From Mycolicibacterium aichiense (GTDB lineage Bacteria > Actinomycetota > Actinomycetes > Mycobacteriales > Mycobacteriaceae): a DNA stretch of 64,000 nucleotides. The stretch spans positions 5,084,001-5,148,000 of the forward strand of contig NZ_AP022561.1 in assembly GCF_010726245.1 (NCBI RefSeq), written 5' to 3'. Each line of letters begins with the position of its first letter. Position 1 is the stretch's first letter. The notes beneath the pieces are model-generated. The model saw nothing but the letters and a program-made list of their open reading frames with translations. It was not told where the DNA came from and searched no databases. This document shows positions 25,806 to 34,244 of the stretch, in pieces. The position numbers were made by a program, and so were the translations under genes.

Positions 25806-27407
25806 ATGAGCACAGCAGGGGTGTTGATGCCGCTGCCGGTCCTGATCCCGTTGATCGCGGCCGCGCTGACGCTCGTCGCCGGCCGCCGCCCACGGCTGCA
25901 GCGGCTGATCGCGCTGTTCGCGCTGAGCGGTGTGCTGACGGTCTGCGCGGTGCTGCTGTACCTCACCGACCGCGACGGCACCCAGGCACTGCATGTCGGC
26001 GGCTGGGGTCCGACCGATGCGGGACTCGGGCCACTGGGCATCACACTGGTGGCGGACCGCCTTTCGGCGCTCATGCTGGTGGTGTCGGCGATCGTGCTAC
26101 TGGCGGTGGTGTTCTACGCCATCGGGCAGGGCATCCGGGACGGCGACGAGCGCCAACCGGTGTCGATCTTCCTGCCCACCTACCTGGTGTTGTCCGCCGG
26201 TGTGTGCACCGCGTTCCTGGCCGGTGACCTGTTCAACCTGTATGTCGGTTTCGAGGTGCTTCTGTCGGCGAGCTTCGTGCTGCTGACCATCGGTGCGAGC
26301 AAGGAACGGGTCCGCGCCGGCATCTCCTACGTGATGGTGTCGATGGTGTCGTCGCTGATCTTCCTGATCGGACTGGCGCTGATCTACGCGACGACCGGAA
26401 CGCTGAACATGGCGGAGTTGTCGCTTCGGCTGCAGGACGTCACCACCGGCACCCGCAGCGCCATCTTCGCGGTCCTGCTGGTCGCGTTCGGCATCAAAGC
26501 GGCGGTGTTTCCGCTCTCGGCGTGGCTGCCGGATTCCTACCCGACCGCACCGGCCCCGGTCACCGCGGTGTTCGCCGGGTTGCTGACCAAAGTCGGTGTG
26601 TACGCGATCATCCGGGCGCACTCGCTGCTCTTCCCCGCCGGCCGGCTGGACAACGTGCTGCTGATCGCGGCGCTGCTGACCATGCTCGTCGGCATCCTCG
26701 GCGCGATCGCGCAGAGCGACATCAAACGTCTGCTGTCGTTCACCCTCATCAGTCACATCGGCTACATGGTGTTCGGCATCGCACTGTCCAGCCGGCTGGG
26801 CATGTCGGGGGCGATCTACTACGTCGCCCATCACATCATCGTGCAGACCACCCTGTTCCTGGTGGTCGGACTGATCGAGCGGCAGGGCGGGGCGTCGACG
26901 TTGCGCCGCCTCGGCGGCCTTGCCGCGGCCAGCCCGTTGCTGGCATTCGTGTTCGTGGTGCCGGCCCTCAACCTGGGTGGTATCCCGCCATTTTCGGGCT
27001 TCATCGGCAAGGTGGCGCTGCTCGAGGCGGGTAGCGCCAACGGATCGGTGCTGGCCTGGCTGCTGGTCGCCGGGTCGGTGGTGACCAGCCTGCTGACGCT
27101 GTACGTGGTGGCCCGGGTGTGGACCAAGGCGTTCTGGCGAGCACGGGTCGACGCACCCGAAGGCGCGCTCGCCGACTCCGCACCGTCGGTTCTGCTCGAC
27201 GACTACGCGCAAGACGTCGCGTTCGACGATCGGGGCGACGTCGGCCGGATGCCGGCCGGAATGCTGGTTCCCACAATGGCTTTGATCGCGGTCGGGCTGG
27301 TGTTGACGGTGGCGGCGGGCCCCATTCTCGGCTACACCGATCGTGCGGCCGTCGAAGTGCTCGACCGCGCCCAGTACATCACCGCGGTGCTGGGGGGTTA
27401 CCGATGA
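25806..27407 (+). CDS. mrpD: Mrp antiporter subunit D
   Basis: NuoM/N-like proton-translocating subunit, 533 residues, about 14 membrane helices. Conserved segments include NLYVGFEVLLSASFVLLTIG (with the essential Glu), KAAVFPLSAWLPDSYPTAPA and KVGVYAIIR. The start is ATG 25806 (MSTAGVL). A 12-codon frame at 25771-25809 bridges from the mrpC stop to this start, overlapping it as ATGA, and might couple translation, but may be chance. Its stop overlaps mrpE (27404-27407). Confidence 0.94.
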   Translation: MSTAGVLMPLPVLIPLIAAALTLVAGRRPRLQRLIALFALSGVLTVCAVLLYLTDRDGTQALHVGGWGPTDAGLGPLGITLVADRLSALMLVVSAIVLLAVVFYAIGQGIRDGDERQPVSIFLPTYLVLSAGVCTAFLAGDLFNLYVGFEVLLSASFVLLTIGASKERVRAGISYVMVSMVSSLIFLIGLALIYATTGTLNMAELSLRLQDVTTGTRSAIFAVLLVAFGIKAAVFPLSAWLPDSYPTAPAPVTAVFAGLLTKVGVYAIIRAHSLLFPAGRLDNVLLIAALLTMLVGILGAIAQSDIKRLLSFTLISHIGYMVFGIALSSRLGMSGAIYYVAHHIIVQTTLFLVVGLIERQGGASTLRRLGGLAAASPLLAFVFVVPALNLGGIPPFSGFIGKVALLEAGSANGSVLAWLLVAGSVVTSLLTLYVVARVWTKAFWRARVDAPEGALADSAPSVLLDDYAQDVAFDDRGDVGRMPAGMLVPTMALIAVGLVLTVAAGPILGYTDRAAVEVLDRAQYITAVLGGYR

Positions 27408-27949
27408 GGACGTGGGCGCTTCGGGTCTGGACCGTGGTGTGGCTGACGCTGGTGTGGTTACTGCTGTGGGGCACGGTCTCGGTGGCCAACGTGCTGTCGG
27501 GGCTGGCTGTGGCGCTGTTGATCATCCTGTTGCTGCCGCTGCCGTCGGTGCCGGTTCAGGGCCGGTTACATCCGTTGTCGCTGCTGCGGCTGGTGCTGCA
27601 TGTCGCATGGTGGTTGACGCAGTCGTCGGTGCAGGTGGCCTGGCTGGCGATCCGGCCGGGTAAGCCGCCGCTGTCGGCGGTGCTGCGCGGCCACCTGGCG
27701 CTGAAGTCTGATCTGGTGCTGGCCCTGGCGGTCAACATCGTGAATCTGACGCCGGGCACGATCGTCCTCGAGATCGACCAGGCACGACGGCTGGTGTACG
27801 TCCACGTGCTCGACGTCGGCTCCCCGCGTTCGGTGGAGCGGTTCTACCGGCAGCTGACCCAGCTGGAGCGGATGCTGATCGCGGCGTTCGAGCGGGACTT
27901 CGAATGGCGGCCCGCGGCAAGCGAAGCCGAGGAGGGGGTCCAATCATGA
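27404..27949 (+). CDS. mrpE: Mrp antiporter subunit E
   Basis: 181-residue MnhE-family protein. Two N-terminal membrane helices (residues about 8-45, VANVLSGLAVALLIILLLPLP) precede a cytoplasmic domain with the conserved SDLVLALAVNIVNLTPGTIV and HVLDVG segments, then VERFYRQLTQLERML. It takes part in assembly of the Mrp complex; its direct role in transport is not established. ATGA overlap with mrpD and with mrpF. Confidence 0.93.
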   Translation: MRTWALRVWTVVWLTLVWLLLWGTVSVANVLSGLAVALLIILLLPLPSVPVQGRLHPLSLLRLVLHVAWWLTQSSVQVAWLAIRPGKPPLSAVLRGHLALKSDLVLALAVNIVNLTPGTIVLEIDQARRLVYVHVLDVGSPRSVERFYRQLTQLERMLIAAFERDFEWRPAASEAEEGVQS

Positions 27950-28221
27950 CAATCGTATGGGTGCTCTCGGGCGTGATGCTGGTCGCGGCTGCCGCGTTAA
28001 CGATGATCCGGCTGTTGATGGGGCCAAGCACACTGGACCGACTGGTGGCAGTCGACACCCTGGTGGCGGTGACGATGTGCGGCATCGGCACGTGGGCGGC
28101 GTTCAGTCTGGACACCACTGTCACCTACAGCCTGGCCGCCCTGGCGCTGATCAGCTTCGTCGGATCGGTCAGCGTGGCCCGGTTCCGGGTGCCTGACGTA
28201 GCGCGGCGGGACGAGTCATGA
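27946..28221 (+). CDS. mrpF: Mrp antiporter subunit F
   Basis: 91-residue, three-helix MnhF protein. MIRLLMGPSTLDRLVAVDTL is the family core (G-P-x-x-x-D-R-x-x-A-x-D). Translational coupling by ATGA to mrpE upstream and to mrpG downstream. Needed for a functional Mrp complex in the bacteria where it has been tested. Confidence 0.93.
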   Translation: MTIVWVLSGVMLVAAAALTMIRLLMGPSTLDRLVAVDTLVAVTMCGIGTWAAFSLDTTVTYSLAALALISFVGSVSVARFRVPDVARRDES

Positions 28222-28568
28222 GCACCCCGGATCTGCTGGCGGGGTTGCTGGTTCTGGCCGGGTCGGCACTGGCCCTGACTGCGGCCATCGGTGTCCTGCG
28301 CTTCCCGGACACGCTGACCCGCATGCACGCGGCGACCAAACCACAGGTGCTGGGACTGCTGCTGGTCCTGGCCGGCGCCGCCATCCGGCTCAGCGGCAAC
28401 GCCGACGTCGGCATGCTGGTGCTGACCGCGATGTTCACCCTGATCACCGCGCCGGTGATCGCGCACCGGGTCGGGCAGCTGGCCTACCGTGAACAACGGG
28501 TCAGCGACGGGCTGACAGTCGACGAGATGCGTGCGGACAAGACAGAGGGAGCGAAGCCGGAGCCGTGA
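28218..28568 (+). CDS. mrpG: Mrp antiporter subunit G
   Basis: 116-residue MnhG/PhaG protein with three membrane helices in residues 1-90. The hallmark GVLRFPDTLTRMHAATKPQV is present, then LLVLAGAAIRL and a conserved TAPVIAHRVGQLAY. The hydrophilic C-terminus extends about 25 residues. ATGA overlap with mrpF. Its last codons overlap the GTG start of the methyltransferase gene (28565-28568), tying that gene to the operon. Confidence 0.93.
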   Translation: MSTPDLLAGLLVLAGSALALTAAIGVLRFPDTLTRMHAATKPQVLGLLLVLAGAAIRLSGNADVGMLVLTAMFTLITAPVIAHRVGQLAYREQRVSDGLTVDEMRADKTEGAKPEP

Positions 28569-29470
28569 GCCGAACCGACGACGACACCTGGGATATCACC
28601 GAAGGGGTTGGCGCCACCGCGCTGAGCGTGGCCCGAGCACGGGCGACGGAGACCGGCGCCGAATGCCCGCTCTATGTAGACCCGTATGCCCACTTCTTCG
28701 TCGAGGCCGCCGTCGAGGCAGGGTGGCGTTCGCCGTTTCTCGACGAAGACCCGGTGCGGGCACAGGCCATGGCCGCCTACATCGCATCCCGTACGAAGTT
28801 CTTCGACGAGTTCTTCACGACCGCCGGCGCCAACGGGCTTGACCAGGCAGTGATCCTGGCCGCGGGCCTCGACACCCGCGCCTGGCGGCTGCCATGGATC
28901 AGTGGCACCACCGTGTTCGAGATCGACCAGCCGAAGGTGCTCGAATTCAAGGCGCGGGTGCTGGCCGAGCATCAGGCAAAGCCGGCAGCCGGATACGCCG
29001 CGGTGGCAGTCGATCTGCGCCACGACTGGCCAACCGCACTGCGCGAGAACGGTTTTGACTCTTCGATCCCAACAGCATGGTCGGCCGAGGGGTTACTGCC
29101 ATACCTACCCGCCGCCGCGCAGGACGCGCTGTTCGAGCAGATCGACCAGCTCAGCGCCCCCGGCAGCAGGTTGTCGGTGGAGGCGTTCGGTGAAACGTTC
29201 TACTCCGCCGAGCAGCTGGCTCGCCGCCAAGAGCGGATGGCAAAGGCCCGCCGGGACGCGGCCGAGGCCGGCGGTCCGGAGCTGCCCGACGTCACCAGGC
29301 TCTGGTACATGGAGGCACGCACCGACGTCGTGAAGTGGCTGACCGAGCGCGGCTGGGACGTCACCGCTACCTCGGCCGTCGACCTCATGGCGCACTACAA
29401 GCGGCCCGCACCAGACGATCTCGAGGACCCGGTGCCCGACACCGTCCTGCTGGACGCGCACAAGCTCTGA
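28565..29470 (+). CDS. SAM-dependent methyltransferase (TIGR00027-type)
   Basis: 301 residues; a member of the leucine-carboxyl-methyltransferase-like family that is strongly expanded in mycobacteria. Diagnostic segments are WDITEGVGATAL at the N-terminus, RTKFFDEFF, QAVILAAGLDTRAWRL (SAM loop), VFEIDQPKVLEFK and SAEGLLPYLP. GTG start overlaps the mrpG stop as GTGA, so it is the seventh gene of the Mrp transcript. A methyltransferase has no known part in Mrp function; its substrate is unknown. Confidence 0.9.
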   Translation: MSRTDDDTWDITEGVGATALSVARARATETGAECPLYVDPYAHFFVEAAVEAGWRSPFLDEDPVRAQAMAAYIASRTKFFDEFFTTAGANGLDQAVILAAGLDTRAWRLPWISGTTVFEIDQPKVLEFKARVLAEHQAKPAAGYAAVAVDLRHDWPTALRENGFDSSIPTAWSAEGLLPYLPAAAQDALFEQIDQLSAPGSRLSVEAFGETFYSAEQLARRQERMAKARRDAAEAGGPELPDVTRLWYMEARTDVVKWLTERGWDVTATSAVDLMAHYKRPAPDDLEDPVPDTVLLDAHKL

Positions 29471-29484
29471 ACCTGCCCCGGCGA

Positions 29485-30447
29485 TCAAGCCGGTGCACGG
29501 CGGGACGTCCTCACTCGTGCGCGGGGTGCGGGTAGGTCAGCGGCAACCTCGCACACGCGCGCAAGCGCATCCCGGCCTTTGAGAACCGGCATCAGCACCA
29601 CGTCGGTGGCGCCTGCGTCGAGGTAGCGCGCCAATCCCTTGGCCACGTCCTGCGCGCTGCCGATCAGGGCGAGATCGGCGACGCTGGAAACCCCTTCCCG
29701 AGAATTGATCCGTTGATAGGACGGCACCTGGTCATACATCGCCAGAGTCTCGGCCGCCACCGCCCGCGCGCTGTCGACGTCGTCGGTTATCGCGACATTC
29801 ACCAGCCCGAACACCTGCGGGGTAGGCCGGCCCGCATCGGCCGCTGCCGCCGTGATCGCAGGAACGATGACCTCGTCGAGCGTGCGTGGTCCCGCGTAGG
29901 GCAGCGTCCCGTCGGCCAGCTCTCCGGTCACTCGCAGCGCCTGCGGCCCCATCGCGGCGACGTAGATGGGATAGGGCACTGCCGACGGCAACGCGACCGG
30001 CATCACGTGCGGGTCCACGGCGGTGAGGTAAGCGCCCTGGAAGTTCACCGTGCCCATGTCTCGGATCGCGCACAGCACCGTCAGGTACTCCCGAAGTCGT
30101 TGTCCCACATGATCGGTGGGCACACCGAAGGCAATCTGTTCGAGCATTGCCACGCCGAGTCCCAGTCCCAGACTGAAACGGCCGCGTGCGGCGGACTGGG
30201 CGGTCTGCGCCGCTGCCGCGACGACCAGGGGATGGCGCGGGTTGATCGGGACGACCGAGGTACCAACCCCCAGCTCGGGCACCAGGGCACCCACGATGCC
30301 CGCGAGCGCGATCGCATCAAGGTCCAGTTGCTGACCCAGCCACACCTGCCGCACCCCGGCCTCACGCGCCAGGCGCGCCTGGGCGACGGTGTCGTCGACG
30401 ACGTGGTGGGTGCAACGATCGGGTGTCAGCAGGACTCCGGTTGTCAT
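29485..30447 (-). CDS. LLM-class F420-dependent oxidoreductase
   Basis: Luciferase-like flavin/F420 oxidoreductase of 320 residues. TIM-barrel markers include VWLGQQLDLDAIALAG, LGVGTSVVPINPRHPLVVAA, FSLGLGLGVAMLEQI, YPIYVAAMGPQALRV and ADGTLPYAGP. Many such mycobacterial enzymes use F420; I cannot separate F420 from FMN on sequence alone. ATG at 30447 (MTTGVLL) is chosen because the barrel starts there; an upstream start would add 24 residues. Divergent from the LysR gene, which is its likely regulator. Confidence 0.88.
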   Translation of the reverse strand: MTTGVLLTPDRCTHHVVDDTVAQARLAREAGVRQVWLGQQLDLDAIALAGIVGALVPELGVGTSVVPINPRHPLVVAAAAQTAQSAARGRFSLGLGLGVAMLEQIAFGVPTDHVGQRLREYLTVLCAIRDMGTVNFQGAYLTAVDPHVMPVALPSAVPYPIYVAAMGPQALRVTGELADGTLPYAGPRTLDEVIVPAITAAAADAGRPTPQVFGLVNVAITDDVDSARAVAAETLAMYDQVPSYQRINSREGVSSVADLALIGSAQDVAKGLARYLDAGATDVVLMPVLKGRDALARVCEVAADLPAPRARVRTSRRAPA

Positions 30448-30506
30448 GGGTCCACCATGCGGGAGCTCACGCGCTCGCGTCCAAAGCCTGTTCTGCATTG
30501 CCGGAT

Positions 30507-30534
30507 GCCTGACAAGCATGAGCCCACGTCAGGC
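30507..30534. promoter_or_regulatory. Inverted repeat between LLM oxidoreductase and lysR
   Basis: Perfect 7-bp arms GCCTGAC and GTCAGGC, 14 bp apart, in the 103-bp divergent gap. It ends 4 bp before the -10 hexamer of lysR. LysR proteins typically bind dyads in the divergent promoter beside their own gene, so this is a good operator candidate. Confidence 0.5.
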
Positions 30535-30538
30535 GGGC

Positions 30539-30544
30539 TACGCT
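30539..30544 (+). promoter_or_regulatory. -10 hexamer TACGCT of the lysR gene
   Basis: TANNNT match 6 nt before the lysR ATG with no Shine-Dalgarno, so the message is probably leaderless. The inverted repeat at 30507-30534 overlaps the -35 area. Confidence 0.45.
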
Positions 30545-30550
30545 TGCCCC

Positions 30551-31450
30551 ATGCCCGGTCCGGCCGATCTCGATCTGCGCGTCGTGCGTTACTTCGTGAC
30601 CGTGGCAGAACATCGCCACTTCGGCCGGGCCGCCGCGGCGCTGCACATGACGCAACCGTCATTGAGCCGGCAGATCCGCGGGCTCGAAAAGCAGCTCGGC
30701 GCAACGCTGTTCGAGCGGACTGCTCAGGGCAGCGTACTGACCGCGGCCGGCGCGACTTTTGCCGGCTACGCCAAGACACTGCTGGAGACCGCCGCCGACG
30801 CCGCGGCCCATACCCGTGCGGCTGCCGCGCCTCGGCGCATCGTGATCGGCTACACGACGAATCTGGTCGTGTCCTCGGCGGTGCGCGAGTTGCGGCGACG
30901 TTGTCCCGATGCGGAGGTCACCACCGCGCACCTGCCGTGGAACGGGGCGCGGCCGGCGCTGGTCGATCACCGGGTGGATGTCGCTGTGACACGTCTGCCC
31001 ATCCCCACCGACGGCATCCAGGTCACCGTGCTGTACCGCGAACCGCGGGCGGTGCTGCTGGCGCGCCACCATCGACTGGCCATGCGCGACGAACTCGAGC
31101 TCTCGGACATCGCCGCCGAACCGATGCCGCGAACCGGCGACGCGGCCTGGGATACCTTCTGGCGGGCGGAAACTCAGTTTGTGGGCCGGACCGAAGACGG
31201 GCCGGTGATCGAGGAAGTGGCGGAGTTGGCCGACTACGTCGCCAGCGGTGCAGGCGTACTGATCGCGCCGGCCGATAGTCGACTACCTGACCTCCACCCG
31301 GACCTGCTGGCCGTACCGCTGCGCGACGTCGAACCCGCAGAGGTGGCGTTGGCACGACGCGCAGGCGAAACCAGCGATCTCGTCAGCATTTTCGCCGAAT
31401 GTGCCGTCAGCCATATCGCCGCGGGCACACCGAGCAGACGGCCCGGCTGA
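30551..31450 (+). CDS. LysR-family transcriptional regulator
   Basis: 299 residues. The N-terminal winged helix-turn-helix is canonical (LRVVRYFVTVAEHRHFGRAA, MTQPSLSRQIRGLEKQLG, LFERT). Residues 90-290 form the periplasmic-binding-like effector domain (RIVIGYTTNLV, HRVDVAVTRLP, EPMPRTGD). The effector is unknown. ATG 30551 is preferred to farther upstream starts since the HTH begins 8 residues later. It probably regulates the divergent oxidoreductase. Confidence 0.92.
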   Translation: MPGPADLDLRVVRYFVTVAEHRHFGRAAAALHMTQPSLSRQIRGLEKQLGATLFERTAQGSVLTAAGATFAGYAKTLLETAADAAAHTRAAAAPRRIVIGYTTNLVVSSAVRELRRRCPDAEVTTAHLPWNGARPALVDHRVDVAVTRLPIPTDGIQVTVLYREPRAVLLARHHRLAMRDELELSDIAAEPMPRTGDAAWDTFWRAETQFVGRTEDGPVIEEVAELADYVASGAGVLIAPADSRLPDLHPDLLAVPLRDVEPAEVALARRAGETSDLVSIFAECAVSHIAAGTPSRRPG

Positions 31451-31483
31451 GCACCCGACTGCTTCGGCCTCGGAGGACGGGTT

Positions 31484-31996
31484 TCAGACCCCGGAGGCCC
31501 CATCGATGCATTCACGGATCAGGTCGGCGTGCCCACAATGGCGGGCGTACTCGGTGACCATGTGGGTGTAGATCCAGTGCAGGCTCACCTCACCGCCCAT
31601 GAAGGGGCTGGTGTCATCGAGCGCCCGGGCAGCGCAGTTCGCGCGCGCGTACCTGACTTCGTCCTGCCAGATCTCCACGGCGGCGCGATATGACGACTCC
31701 GCCGTCACTGCGAACCCACCGTCGTGCCCCTCGGGCTGATCAGCTGCTCCGAAAATCGGCGGCACGCTCTCTCCGGCAAGGACGCGACGGAACCAATTCC
31801 GCTCCACCTCCGCGGCATGCTGAAGCAAGCCCAACAACGTCAACGGCGACGGCGGCACCGACGCGGAGCGCAACCGGTCATCCTCGAGGCCTTCGCATTT
31901 GGTGGCCAAGGTCACGCGGTAGAAGTCCAGCCAATTCTCCAGTGTGGTGCGCTCATCGGCATTCAGCGGCGGCATCGGCCGTTCCATCGACGTCAT
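31484..31996 (-). CDS. DinB-family (DUF664) protein
   Basis: 170-residue four-helix-bundle metalloprotein candidate. Residues LENWLDFYRVTLATKCEGL, LLGLLQHAAEVERNWF and ARHCGHADLIRE supply the histidine triad (about H64, H154 and H157 by position) expected to bind a divalent metal in the DinB/YfiT fold. The family includes thiol-dependent transferases such as mycothiol-dependent maleylpyruvate isomerase, but the function here is not evident. Convergent with lysR, 33 bp apart. Confidence 0.85.
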   Translation of the reverse strand: MTSMERPMPPLNADERTTLENWLDFYRVTLATKCEGLEDDRLRSASVPPSPLTLLGLLQHAAEVERNWFRRVLAGESVPPIFGAADQPEGHDGGFAVTAESSYRAAVEIWQDEVRYARANCAARALDDTSPFMGGEVSLHWIYTHMVTEYARHCGHADLIRECIDGASGV

Positions 31997-32041
31997 GCAC
32001 CGATGGTGTCATCCCACTCCGACAGGAGAGAACTGAACCGG

Positions 32042-32689
32042 CTATTGCCCGTTCTCGTCGGAGGCGATCTGGAATTCGACCATGGCAGAGACTGTTTCGA
32101 TGGCGTCGGCCAGCACGTCGACCCGCTCGGCGAGCGTCGGCGCCGCCAGCACCGCATACCGGTCGGCCTGCCCCATCGGCACCCGCGAGGCAAGTGCGTA
32201 GATGTGCCGGGACGGATCGTCGGCGACCTCGGGCTCTACCGCGAGCGCATCGGGCCGCAACCGCGCGCCCCGCGCGCTGACGATCCGCTCGAACAGTGCC
32301 AGCATCGCATCGACGATCTCACCGATGCGTTCGTGCGTGACCGGAGGGCCCGGCTCGTCGGGCCAGACCTCGATGTCAGCGCGCGGGTACGGGTCGTCGC
32401 TGCGCCACTCACGCACCCGGATTCGTTCACCGATGACGGTGCCGAGTTGATATTGGCCCATCCCGTGGTCGGCGTATTCGGTGATGCGGGCCAGCGCCCC
32501 CACGTCGCCGCGGACATCACCGCCACCGACCTCCAGGCCGCGGGTGATCATCACGACTCCGAATGCGGGATCGGTCATCTCCAGGCAGTCTCGCACCAGC
32601 TGCGAGTAGCGCGGCTCGAAGATCCGCAGCGGCAACGGTTCTCCGGGCAGCAGCGCCGACTGCAGCGGGAACATCGGCTGTACGGTCAT
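32042..32689 (-). CDS. LON N-terminal-domain protein (Rv0434-like)
   Basis: 215 residues consisting only of the substrate-binding PUA-like LON domain: MFPLQSALLPGEPLPLRIFE, YSQLVRDCL, FGVVMITRG, GALARITEY and the LGTVIGERIRV strand. No AAA or protease part is present, as in the mycobacterial orthologue. Role unknown; such proteins may act as adaptors. ATG 32689 is 2 bp after the lipoprotein stop (32692), so the two are co-transcribed. Longer upstream starts would run through the lipoprotein gene. Confidence 0.88.
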   Translation of the reverse strand: MTVQPMFPLQSALLPGEPLPLRIFEPRYSQLVRDCLEMTDPAFGVVMITRGLEVGGGDVRGDVGALARITEYADHGMGQYQLGTVIGERIRVREWRSDDPYPRADIEVWPDEPGPPVTHERIGEIVDAMLALFERIVSARGARLRPDALAVEPEVADDPSRHIYALASRVPMGQADRYAVLAAPTLAERVDVLADAIETVSAMVEFQIASDENGQ

Positions 32690-32691
32690 GA

Positions 32692-33027
32692 CTACCGGAT
32701 GCCCTGCCCCATGACCACGTCCTTGACCGGCGCGCTGGGGTCGACGAATCCGCACAGCGCGCTGGCCACTCCCGCCCACAGTTGCGGGTTCATCGAGACC
32801 AGCTGATTTCCGCTTTTCCCGATCGCCACGATCACTTCGCGCCGGGTGACGGTGTCCATGGTCAAAAATTCCCGGCACGTCGTGGTGAGCAGATCGGCCG
32901 GCACCATGCCCTTGCCCGCCTCACCGGGCGTGGCCACCGGGGTCCCGGTGATCGCTTTGGCGCAACCGCCGCCGGTCAGGACGACAGCCGTCGCCACCAC
33001 CGCGAGTCCCAGTCGTCTCATCCTCAT
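32692..33027 (-). CDS. Small putative lipoprotein
   Basis: 111 residues, exported. An Arg-rich start (MRMRRLG) and hydrophobic core AVVATAVVL lead to TGGGCAK, a weak lipobox whose cysteine (about residue 20) would be acylated. The mature part has two more cysteines (TTCREF, ALCGF), likely a disulfide, and resembles small DUF732-like mycobacterial secreted domains, though I cannot name the family. Start set by a strong GGGAGG 5 nt upstream of the ATG at 33027. Function unknown; sits between ybdK and the LON gene. Confidence 0.75.
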   Translation of the reverse strand: MRMRRLGLAVVATAVVLTGGGCAKAITGTPVATPGEAGKGMVPADLLTTTCREFLTMDTVTRREVIVAIGKSGNQLVSMNPQLWAGVASALCGFVDPSAPVKDVVMGQGIR

Positions 33028-33095
33028 CGGCGCCTCCCTCGGGTCCATTGCACCACTCCTCCTCGGGCGTGCGGCCCGCATCGTCGTGACGCGGG

Positions 33096-34244
33096 CTAGA
33101 TGTCCAGCTCCCCGACCAACGAGTCAACCACCGCGCGCAGATCGCCGCCGCTGCGCTCGGCCACCCGGTGCTGGCGCTGATAGGACGCGCCGCGTCGCGG
33201 AATGTCGGCGACCGCTGCCAATTCGTCTGCGCAGTGCAGTGATTCGGCCACCGGCTGCAGCCGGGTCAGCAGGTCGTCCAGGTCCTCGGTGACCAGCCGT
33301 TCATTGCTGTCGGCATCGAGGATGATGATGGCGTCCAGACCGTACCGAGCGGCGCGCCACTTGTTCTCCTGCACGTGCCACGGCGGCATCACCGGCAGCT
33401 GCTCGCCGGCTTCCAGCCTGCGGTCCAAGTCGACCACCAGGCAATGCGTCAGCGCCACCAGCGCCGCGAGCTCCCGCAGATTGGACACCCCGTCGAACAC
33501 CCGCACCTCGATGGTGCCCAGATGCGGCGACGGCCGGATGTCCCAACGGACTTCGTTGATGTGGTCGATGATGCCGGTCTTCTTCTGGTCGTGCACGAAC
33601 CGCTCGAACTGCCGCCAGGTCTGGAATTGGAAGGGCAGGCCCGCGGTCGGCAACTGCTGAAACATCATCGCCCGGTTGCTGGCGTACCCGGTGTCGTCGC
33701 CGGCCCAGAACGGCGACGAGGCCGACAGCGCCAGCAGATGCGGGTACTGGTTGAGCAGTGAGGAGATGATCGGCATCACCTTGTGCGCCGACGACACCCC
33801 GATGTGCACGTGCACACCCCAGATGAGCATCTGCCGTCCCCACCACTGGGTCCGCTTGATCAGCTCGGCGTAGCGCGGCGCGTCCGTGAGTTTCTGTGTC
33901 GACCACGACGCGAACGGGTGGGTGCCCGCGCAGAACAGCTCCATGCCCCGTCCGTGCACGATGTCCCGCGCACTGCGTAGGGTGCCCTTGAGGTCGACCA
34001 TCGCCTCGTCGACGGTGTCACAGACACCGGTCACGACCTCGATGGTGTTGCGCAGCAGCTCTTTATGGACGTGCGGGCTCTCGCCGACATCGGCGATCAC
34101 CTCGGCCGCCTCATTGCTGAGGTCACGGGTGGCCGCATCGATCAGCGCGAACTCCCACTCGACGCCGAGTGTCGGCCGGGGTGACCCGGCGAAGTCGATC
34201 CGGCCGGGCTTCTCCGAAGGAGTCTTAGCCGGTGCCGACGACAC
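33096..34244 (-). CDS. ybdK: Carboxylate-amine ligase YbdK (glutamate-cysteine ligase 2)
   Basis: ATP-dependent ligase of the GCS2 family, 382 residues, corresponding to Rv0433. Core motifs: [42 protein letters not shown] (metal/ATP site), [16 protein letters not shown] and [10 protein letters not shown]. Weak glutamate-cysteine ligase activity is known for E. coli YbdK; the true substrate in mycobacteria is uncertain because they use mycothiol. The GTG start at 34244 lies inside the end of sodC, a 20-bp same-strand overlap, which implies co-transcription with sodC. Confidence 0.88.
   Translation of the reverse strand: MSSAPAKTPSEKPGRIDFAGSPRPTLGVEWEFALIDAATRDLSNEAAEVIADVGESPHVHKELLRNTIEVVTGVCDTVDEAMVDLKGTLRSARDIVHGRGMELFCAGTHPFASWSTQKLTDAPRYAELIKRTQWWGRQMLIWGVHVHIGVSSAHKVMPIISSLLNQYPHLLALSASSPFWAGDDTGYASNRAMMFQQLPTAGLPFQFQTWRQFERFVHDQKKTGIIDHINEVRWDIRPSPHLGTIEVRVFDGVSNLRELAALVALTHCLVVDLDRRLEAGEQLPVMPPWHVQENKWRAARYGLDAIIILDADSNERLVTEDLDDLLTRLQPVAESLHCADELAAVADIPRRGASYQRQHRVAERSGGDLRAVVDSLVGELDI

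Noticed and set aside
25771..25809. 12-codon frame between mrpC and mrpD
   Set aside because: No conservation evidence and no RBS; it may help coupling but is too short to call a gene.
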